From assembly GCA_047967505.1 (NCBI GenBank), contig CM106539.1: a stretch of 64,000 nucleotides of DNA; one strand, written 5' to 3'. This document shows positions 34,115-41,303 of this stretch, in pieces. This DNA comes from Dipteris shenzhenensis (taxonomy: Eukaryota > Polypodiophyta > Polypodiopsida > Gleicheniales). Made by a program: the position numbers and the translations under genes. Under the pieces are notes generated by a model that was not told where the DNA came from, made no database searches, and was given only the letters and a program-made list of their open reading frames with translations. The stretch's first letter is position 1, and every line of letters starts with the position of its first letter.

Positions 34115-35399
34115 GTTTTTCCACTGTTAGCATTTGACATGCCTTGTTCTCCCTAGATTTCTTACCGACCAAGTTGTGTCTCTCTTTTGTAAGGCCTTGA
34201 GAATCCATTGTCCCATGAATCGTGTAGATGATCTCTCCTGAATGTGTGCAACTGTAGTAGATTCTCTCGAATGACCTGGTTGGAGCCAAGGGAGCTTCTA
34301 GTGCAGCTCAATTTCTACAAAGACCCCTACCTGCGCATCTCTGAGGAGGGCTTCATTGTCCCACCAGAGTACACTCGGATCCAATTGCCACACTCACTGA
34401 GGATCTCTATCGGACAGTTTCAGGTCTCAATTTCTACACAGACCACTGCCTACGCATCTCTAAGGAGGGCTTCATTGTCCCACTAGAGTACACTCGGATC
34501 CACTTGCCACACTCACTGAGGATCTCTATCGGACAGTTTCAAGTCTCATCACACCGACTCCACATCAAGGGTAGACGAGCTGAGGTGATACCTAGGGAGA
34601 GACGCCTATGCACATTATGTGATCGACAGGAGGTGGAGTCAGAGGAGCACTTCGCGCTCATACGCCCTGTGTACTACGAGATCCGCGGTTGATACCATTG
34701 CCTTTTTAGGGCTGGTTTTGGGCCACTATCTAGACTTTTCTCATACCCAGACCAGGGATGCCTCGTTGCCTTCGTCCATGAGGTGGTCCGCCACAGGGAG
34801 CACTTACTCAAGACGCAGAGAGTCTTTAGGCACATGGCCCGACCCTTCTCAAAGCAGGATCACGGAGTTCTTCCAATCAGATCACACGAGCCTCGCAACC
34901 ACTGACAATAGGTGCAACAGAGATCTAGATCCTGAGACACGCTGTACTCGTTTTAGCGGATGGACATGCATATCACATTGAGCGACCTCCCATCCATGTT
35001 CAGGCCTGGGACACGACCCATAGGGGTTACGATAGCCCTGGTCAGGAGCATAGTCATTACCAGGAGATTGAGACGGGCAGCACCTATTGACAATTGCCTC
35101 CATCACTGGATACATATGAGTATCTCTCTGACACACACATACCCTTGTGGGGACGCATTGCATTTACAAGAGCCTACGAGCATTGATGGTGATTGACTAG
35201 ATGATGATGATGATGATGAGGATGATGCCAATACTGATGATATGACTATGTACTACTTAGCACTTAGCATTCAGCATGGGTGATGATGCTCGTTTAGTAG
35301 CTCCACCCTTTTTGCTTGTTGTATAGTTTTCTATCAGTCTCATAGAGCCATCGGTCTTCCGAAGACTTTAATAAATTTTCTTTCTTTCTTTTTTTCTCA
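34115..35399 (+). mobile_element. Element E, 3' part with finger and (TTTC) tail
   Basis: Continues element E after the copia B insertion. At 34,555-34,690 it encodes RLHIKGRRAEVIPRERRLC, CTLCDRQEVESEEHFAL and PVYYEIR. This 'GR...R.C..C...VE.EEHFL..CP.Y' finger is found near the C-terminus of some eukaryotic retroelement proteins. After a frame slip it continues FSYPDQGCLVAFVHEVVRHR. The end shares GCTCG(T/C)TTAGTAGCTCCACCC and TTTAATAAA-TTTCTTTC with 52,330-52,456, showing that it is a dispersed family. Confidence 0.5.
34307..34547. repeat. 119-bp tandem duplication in element E
   Basis: Copies start at 34,307 and 34,426 (CTCAATTTCTACA(A/C)AGACC) and end near GACAGTTTCA(G/A)GTCTCA. Only a handful of differences separate them. 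Confidence 0.95.
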
Positions 35400-36090
35400 A
35401 TTGACAGCCCCTATACCCCCCTCTTGCTTCGAAAGAATGCAAAAGCCCCTGGGAGAGACCTCAAAGGATTGAAATTCGTGAGGCTTTTTGCAAGGTTATT
35501 GTCAGGATTTGGAAACGAGCTATGGAAAGGTAGAGAGTTGTGATAGATGGGTGAACTCCCCAGCTGTGATCCCTCAAATGATGAGAGCATGGGGCAGTGA
35601 TACCTGCCTAGGTTATGGGAAATAAAGGATTCCGACGTGGGCAGCATCATGGCAGGTCACCCACAGCATGCTATGTGGGCAATAGATGAGGCTGCCACAT
35701 GAGCACAAGACTGAAATCCTTCTTGGATTTGATTGGCTAAGGAGCTAGTGGCTGCATAGATAGATAGATTGCATTAACATCTTTAAAGGCCAGCCTCGAA
35801 CGGCAATATGGATGCTGGAGATTATCTGGAAACTGAAAAGCTAAAGCTAAATGTCTAAAAGGCTACAAGACTATAGAGCTCTACTTGTGCCATCTCAATG
35901 TTGGATCACCTCCACAATGAAAGTGGCAATTGCAAGGGTGCTCCCTTTCTGTGGAAGGACTCTCTTCCGTACCCCAAGCTACACATGTGGCATGTACTTT
36001 CAGTCTCAGAGCCACCATGCCATATTCTGCTTCACACCTTAGAGGGTGGGAACCTAGTCTAATGGCAGCCACAGTGCGGATGGCAACCTG
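35400..36090. other. Intergenic between element E and the hAT relic
   Basis: No recognisable gene. Contains a short (GATA)n run near 35,757. Minus frames at 35,411-35,650 and 35,881-36,129 show no domain. Confidence 0.5.
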
Positions 36091-36191
36091 CACATAGTTG
36101 CCAGGAGTTTCTGAAACGGGAGGTTTCAAACGGGTTTCGAAAAATGAATGAAACGGGTTTCATTCGGAATGTGAAAATATGTGCATTCATA
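36091..36191 (-). mobile_element. hAT relic, left piece
   Basis: About 100 bp between a possible target duplication (GCAACCTG, 36,083-36,090) and the gypsy G2 insertion. It contains GAAAC/GTTTC palindromic words like those at the other end (51,705-51,750). The boundary is tentative. Confidence 0.35.
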
Positions 36192-36196
36192 CCTAG

Positions 36197-37300
36197 TGTT
36201 GTACTCAAAGTTTATGGCGACCCACCAAGAGTCACACCTGGGTCACGTCATGGTCACCTCAGCAACATGCCAAGTTGTTAGACCTTGGTCATACCTAGTC
36301 GCAGCGTGTTCACATATGTTCACATCTTGGTGACATGGAACAGACTTGGACATGACTTGACATGGACATGACTTGGACATGACTTGGACATGACATGGAC
36401 ATGACTTGGACATGACTTGACTAGGACATGACTTGGGTATGACGGAAGCAATACATGACTGAAGAGTGCCAAACCTCAACCTCGACTCACCATGGTCAAA
36501 GTCAATCAGAGGGAAGTACTGGCGCAATGGTACACGGGATACACCTGTTGGTGCACATGGGAAGCAGTCCAATAGTTAAGAGGCATAGGTGGTGCACCAA
36601 CCCTCTCAACCAACTAGTGTCAGGAGCGCAGGAGAACACATGGAGCATGGGATTTACTGACCCAAGACAGGCTGGAGTGTTGCGGAAGCCATCAAGGACA
36701 GAGCGGCCCACAAACGGTGGAATGGCTAAGGATGGCTAAGGGTGCAAGAAGACATCCAATAGGAAGAAGGAGAGGAGATTGGTAGCGAGGGGTGGAGCAG
36801 AGGAGGAGAAGGTGAAGAGGGGGAAAGGGAAAAGGAAGAGGGACATTTTGGCAGGGGCGAGAGGCGTGAGTGAAGGAGTGAGAGGCTAGAGTCAAGAGCT
36901 CGCCTCGTGTGTATCTTCTGGGGGTGTATCTGTCATCTTGCTTTCTAATGAGTTATGCTACTCCCCATCTCTGCTCGCTATTCTAAAATCTCTTTCCGTT
37001 GTGTTCTCCTCCCCTCCTCTCCCTTCACCTGGTACAACGGACCTGTGTCATGTGGTTGAAGTTCTTTGCTGTTCATGTCGAGGGTTGGCTTTCATGATGT
37101 TGTTCCGCTTTGGTCTTCTTCTTGCTCACATCACTTCAGCACTTGTACCGCTTGCACATAGTTGACACCATCGACAAGCACTCGCCTACGTACCATCAGT
37201 GACACTTATGGCATGTCTTACTCGCTTCTCGCACCAGTGGCCCTAGGCCTCCGGTAATACTTCCGGAAGTGTTAGGAAACCCCCCCCCCCCTCTCAGACA
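36197..37300 (+). repeat. Gypsy G2 5' LTR
   Basis: 1104 bp, begins TGTTGTACTC and ends CAGACA after a run of 14 C. It includes a 12-bp-type minisatellite of TTGGACATGAC words (about 36,345-36,440). Flanked on the left by CCTAG. Confidence 0.88.
36345..36440. repeat. GGACATGACTT minisatellite in G2 LTR
   Basis: Alternating GACATGACTTG and GACATGG words repeated about eight times; the same array is at 49,373-49,455 in the 3' LTR. It sits in the upstream part of the LTR, where it could act as repeated binding sites (inference). Confidence 0.85.
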
Positions 37301-37305
37301 ATTTA

Positions 37306-37323
37306 TGGCGATCACGGTGGGAC
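37306..37323 (+). other. Gypsy G2 primer-binding-like site
   Basis: TGGCGATCACGGTGGGAC starts five bases after the LTR end. It resembles the site in G1 (TGGCGATCCTGTTGGGGAC) and the TGGCGCC...GGGGA type of plant gypsy elements. The matching tRNA cannot be named from sequence alone. Confidence 0.6.
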
Positions 37324-37382
37324 ACTGCTGGTGTTGAGTAGCACGAGTGAAGTGGTGATCTAGGGTCCTAGAGAGAGGTCTT

Positions 37383-38573
37383 ATGCCGAGTAGTTCTGAA
37401 ACATTTGAAGGAGCTATTGAGAGAACTAGGAGGTACTTGAGGAGAGTGGAGAAAAGACTTCCGGCAGACCAAACTAGGTACAAGAAGCATTACGTGCGAT
37501 GTAAGTTTGCGAAGTCCTCAACTCGAGCACAAAGTGAGCCCATTGGAGCAGTAGCCAGAGCAAGTAACTTCATCGACACTCTCATTGACTTGGATCAACA
37601 GGAACCCTGGTGGTCAGATCCGGACTCCGGAGAAGAAGAAGTGCAAAGTGGAGAACAGGTGAAAGAAGAGGGTACTAAGGACGAGGGCTCCTCAGGGACT
37701 CATCAAGGTCAAGGCAGCCCCTCTCCTCCTCCTGCAACGATGTCTTCATCAACCACCTCCTCCACCGGAGTGGTGACTCCATCTGCTCCCGCCTCAATCT
37801 CTTGTGGACAAGCTGCTACCTCATCTGTTATGCATAGCTCCGGGCTCCTAGCTAATCCTTCTTCTACATCTATTCCATTGGGGGGTACTTTTGCTCCGGC
37901 CATGCCTTTACCTGCCATGATGGTTTCATCTCCCTTTCCATCCACACCGGTGTTGCCTTTTCCACCACCTCCTTCCTTCCCTTCTGCCTACTCATCCATG
38001 ACTTCAACTCCGTCCCTCTCTTTCCCAAATGCTCTCCCATCCTCTTTCACCCCCACATCTTCCATGTTCTCACCCTTTCCCTCTGCAACACCGAGACCCC
38101 CCACTTACGCCCTACCATCTGGGTACACTTCCTCTATGACTACATCAGTAGTGACTTCTCCATTGTGGTCCTCCACAGGAGGAGTTGTCGGGGTGGTCTC
38201 CTCCTTGGGAGCACCAACACTCATTACAGCCCCATCGAGACTCCCTCCAACTCTTGCATCCTCTCCAACCTCTCGGGTGGGGATGGCCGCCTCTCCAACC
38301 TCTCAAGTGGGGATGGCCGTTCTCAGTCCTCCAGACAGAGCTAGACTTCTCGAGCTACTCAACAAGGTCCACGTGAAGACTCAAAAGTTCAAAGGCCACC
38401 TCCATGAGGATGCGGAAGCTCATGTGAGGAAGTTTCTCACAGCATGTAGAGCTAAAGGTGTGGAGAATGAGCATTCGTTCCTTCACATCTTTCCCTCGTC
38501 ATTGGAGGATGCCGCGCGGATGTATGGTACAGTCAATTTCCTCCGGACCACTTCCAGACGTGGACAGACCTAA
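37383..38573 (+). CDS. Gypsy G2 gag, N-terminal frame
   Basis: 396 codons from the ATG at 37,383. The first 100 residues are charged (RTRRYLRRVEKRLPADQTRY...), then about 190 residues of Pro/Ser/Thr/Met-rich linker, then a capsid start (LLELLNKVHVKTQKFKGHLH ... AHVRKFLTACRAKGV). The frame runs out at a stop near 38,571. The expected continuation (HFQTWTDLREEFLRTFKLEK) lies in another frame and leads to the next entry, so one or two small indels split gag. The low-complexity linker is unusually long for a gypsy gag. Confidence 0.7.
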   Translation: MPSSSETFEGAIERTRRYLRRVEKRLPADQTRYKKHYVRCKFAKSSTRAQSEPIGAVARASNFIDTLIDLDQQEPWWSDPDSGEEEVQSGEQVKEEGTKDEGSSGTHQGQGSPSPPPATMSSSTTSSTGVVTPSAPASISCGQAATSSVMHSSGLLANPSSTSIPLGGTFAPAMPLPAMMVSSPFPSTPVLPFPPPPSFPSAYSSMTSTPSLSFPNALPSSFTPTSSMFSPFPSATPRPPTYALPSGYTSSMTTSVVTSPLWSSTGGVVGVVSSLGAPTLITAPSRLPPTLASSPTSRVGMAASPTSQVGMAVLSPPDRARLLELLNKVHVKTQKFKGHLHEDAEAHVRKFLTACRAKGVENEHSFLHIFPSSLEDAARMYGTVNFLRTTSRRGQT

Positions 38574-38627
38574 GGGAGGAATTCTTACGCACCTTCAAGT
38601 TGGAAAAATTCGAACACATGATCCACC

Positions 38628-40814
38628 ATGAAGCCTGGAGAGAGCATCTTTGAGATGTACACAAGGATGAGGGTCTTGGCGGCAAAGATGTCGGTGCCAC
38701 CCAATGACGCCGTCATGAAGGGGTGGTTTTTGAAGGCTTTACCCTCCACCATTGCTATAAGGCTGGTTGACAAACTTCTTGAGCATGCCTCACTACAAGA
38801 ATTGCTGAGGGAAGCGGTGAAGATGGAACGGTCCCAGTTAAGTTTGGCCTCAACTCGCGCCCAGAGCGCCCAACTTCCGAGAGAAGAGGGCTCACAGGGA
38901 TGGCAGCAACTCAAGAAGGAATTAGAAGAAATCAAAGAAGATCTGAAAGACAGAACAAAAGTGGATGGATCGTCACCCTTTGAAGCTCAGATAAGAAGTG
39001 GTCTTTGGTGCACCGACTGCAAGGGTTCTGGCCATGGCTACTGGGAATGTCCATCGAAGCGTAAGGTACCCACCCCGACCTCCTTTTGCACATTTTGTGA
39101 AATTCATGGACATGATGCCTCCGAGTGTAGGTATCTTAAGGGGTTGAGGAAGCTTCTGCCGGAGTATCCAATTGGAGAACCACTGGTGGCTACAATCAAC
39201 AAAGCTGCACCGACCACTTCAGGGCCAGTACCCCTAGCTTCAGCCCCTGTGAAGGCACCTGAACCACCCACCCATCCTATCATTCCACCTCCACTACTTC
39301 CTAATTTTCCTTTGCTCCAAGCTCCTACTCCTAGTAAATTTGGGGCTCCATACTTCTATCCTCGACCCTACTATGCACAGTATCAACCACCTATGTCAGG
39401 AGGTGGATATGGACTTCCTTATATCCGCGGTCAACGGGGTGGGTTCCGAGGTGGACGTGGAGGCAGAGGTACCAACTTTCGCAGGCCCATCATGTGCTAT
39501 AGATGTGGCGAGTACGGCCATTACCAAGATGATTGTGCACAACCATTCGGGGGACCCTCTTGTACACAGTGCAACACAAATGACCACTACACCAGAGATT
39601 GTTCCAATGGCAGAAGGGAATCAACATCGCAAGTCAACATGGTTGATGTAGTAGTGGCGGGGGAGGGTGACAAACCCCATTTGATTGGTGCAGTGTTGGG
39701 AGCTGTGACTAGGTCACAAATGAAGGGTGACAGTAGTAAGGATGACTCAACATCAATATCGGAGGCCTCATCACCAACTAATACCAGCTCAGTCACTAGA
39801 GGAGCATCCCCACCTCCTTCCTCCAAGGTGGACAGTGGGCACAGGACTGCAACTGGATTAGAAAGGACCCGAAGGGCCCCACAGCCATCAAGACCTATCA
39901 ATAGCTCTAAAACTACCTCAGCTCCAAGTGAGCAATCTATGCCTTCAAGGTACCAGGAGGTGGTCAGGAGTGTCACCAAAGATCTTCAATCTAGTTCTGA
40001 AGATGAAGGCGTCACACCTCAGTTTCCTTCCCGCAAGTCCAGAATAGTGAGGTTTGCAACAGAAGTGACAACTTTAGGGCAAAAACGTGAGGAGTCGCAG
40101 GCAGGCCCATCCACCTTCCACTCAGGAAGCACAATGAAGCAAGAGAAGGAAAAAGGGGTGAAGCCTAGTAGTGCCCAAGAAAAGGGGAAATGGGTGATGG
40201 GAGAGTCACCACAGGAAATATTGACTGAGAATCCAGAGGCACCTCCTCTCCCTCGCGTGAGCTTCGACCCTCGGCCAGAAGCTCGGCGGATGAAGGCGCA
40301 AAAGGCTGCTGCTACTGTCCAGCCCTATTCTTTGATGGATGACTTGATGGATTTTAGGCCCAATATCACCTTACGACAACTCTGTCAATTGTCTCCACAT
40401 ATCAAGCATCAGACTATTGCATTTTTGAATCGCATGCCAGGAGGGCGCCAAAGAGGATCTGCTCAGGGCGGACCCACACGAGAGACAGTAACAGTTCAAG
40501 ATGGAGTAACACTAGACAATTGCTCAGCCTATGCTGCCCTCACATGTGAACAAAGTCCCAAGCTCGCAGTGGAGATCAATGGGGTGGAGCTGAAAGATGT
40601 TTTCTTGGATGGTGGGGCAGCAGTAAACATCATGCCGAGAGGTACTCTTCAACAACTGGGTTTGAAATTGACAACTGACGTACATTTTCAAGTACGCATG
40701 GCGGATCAATGCAAGGTGAAGCCTATGGGGGCTGTAAAAGGTGTTCACATGAAGATTGGGGGAGTTACATTCCTGTCCAATTTTGTTGTACTTAATATGA
40801 CGGAGGGTGAGTAG
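38628..40814 (+). CDS. Gypsy G2 gag C-terminus with four CCHC knuckles, and protease
   Basis: 728 codons. Residues 1-70 complete the capsid (PGESIFEMYTRMRVLAAKM). Four zinc knuckles follow: C128-C131-H136-C141, C154-C157-H162-C167, C290-C293-H298-C303 and C312-C315-H320-C325, all C-x2-C-x4-H-x4-C. Knuckles 2 and 3 are separated by a Pro/Tyr-rich and RGG-like stretch (GGFRGGRGGRG). Then comes a Ser/Thr-rich acidic linker and the retropepsin with FLDGGAAVNIMP (Asp661; DGG variant). A TAG at 40,812-40,814 ends the frame just before TYPLLLGRPWLRSA, the protease's last conserved block, which continues in the same frame. Most gypsy gags have one or two knuckles. Confidence 0.82.
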   Translation: MKPGESIFEMYTRMRVLAAKMSVPPNDAVMKGWFLKALPSTIAIRLVDKLLEHASLQELLREAVKMERSQLSLASTRAQSAQLPREEGSQGWQQLKKELEEIKEDLKDRTKVDGSSPFEAQIRSGLWCTDCKGSGHGYWECPSKRKVPTPTSFCTFCEIHGHDASECRYLKGLRKLLPEYPIGEPLVATINKAAPTTSGPVPLASAPVKAPEPPTHPIIPPPLLPNFPLLQAPTPSKFGAPYFYPRPYYAQYQPPMSGGGYGLPYIRGQRGGFRGGRGGRGTNFRRPIMCYRCGEYGHYQDDCAQPFGGPSCTQCNTNDHYTRDCSNGRRESTSQVNMVDVVVAGEGDKPHLIGAVLGAVTRSQMKGDSSKDDSTSISEASSPTNTSSVTRGASPPPSSKVDSGHRTATGLERTRRAPQPSRPINSSKTTSAPSEQSMPSRYQEVVRSVTKDLQSSSEDEGVTPQFPSRKSRIVRFATEVTTLGQKREESQAGPSTFHSGSTMKQEKEKGVKPSSAQEKGKWVMGESPQEILTENPEAPPLPRVSFDPRPEARRMKAQKAAATVQPYSLMDDLMDFRPNITLRQLCQLSPHIKHQTIAFLNRMPGGRQRGSAQGGPTRETVTVQDGVTLDNCSAYAALTCEQSPKLAVEINGVELKDVFLDGGAAVNIMPRGTLQQLGLKLTTDVHFQVRMADQCKVKPMGAVKGVHMKIGGVTFLSNFVVLNMTEGE

Positions 40815-41303
40815 ACTTATCCTCTACTTCTTGGTAGACCATGGTTACGCTCAGCAAAGGCCATTCAAGATTGGTCAAGTGATGAAGTTCGACTACCTTC
40901 GGGATCCACATCCTTAGAAATAGACATGGTTACTGGAAGGGCCCATCACCGACCTGTGGAACTTGGGGAAGAGGATTTTGAAGAAGAAGAAGGGTTGGAA
41001 GAGCAACGATGGGCACTTGGGGATTGGCCCCTACAGAAAGAAGAGTTGGCCTATGTGGAGGACTCACCCTTCCAAGGTGAAACCTATGTAACAGCAGCAC
41101 AAGATGATGGTGAGAGCTTGACGTACTTGTTGGAACATGCTAGACCAGATGAGGAAGAAGCTGTCATCTTGGATTGGATGGGGGCCCTGGGATCCTTAGC
41201 CATCAACATGGTGGAGTTGTGTCCAGAAGAGGATCCTGAAGCCCATCTTGGTACTTTACGGAATGCGCAAGAGGTGAGCTAGGAAGCCTCTTCACCACCT
41301 GGT
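40815..41303 (+). CDS. Gypsy G2 protease end and acidic linker
   Basis: In frame with the previous entry beyond the TAG. It starts TYPLLLGRPWLRSAKAIQDW (protease C-terminal block), then a Glu/Asp-rich linker (EEDFEEEEGLEEQRW) to a second in-frame TAG at 41,280-41,282, after which the same frame continues into pol. With both TAGs ignored, 38,628-43,973 is one frame. Both may be simple nonsense mutations. Confidence 0.65.
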
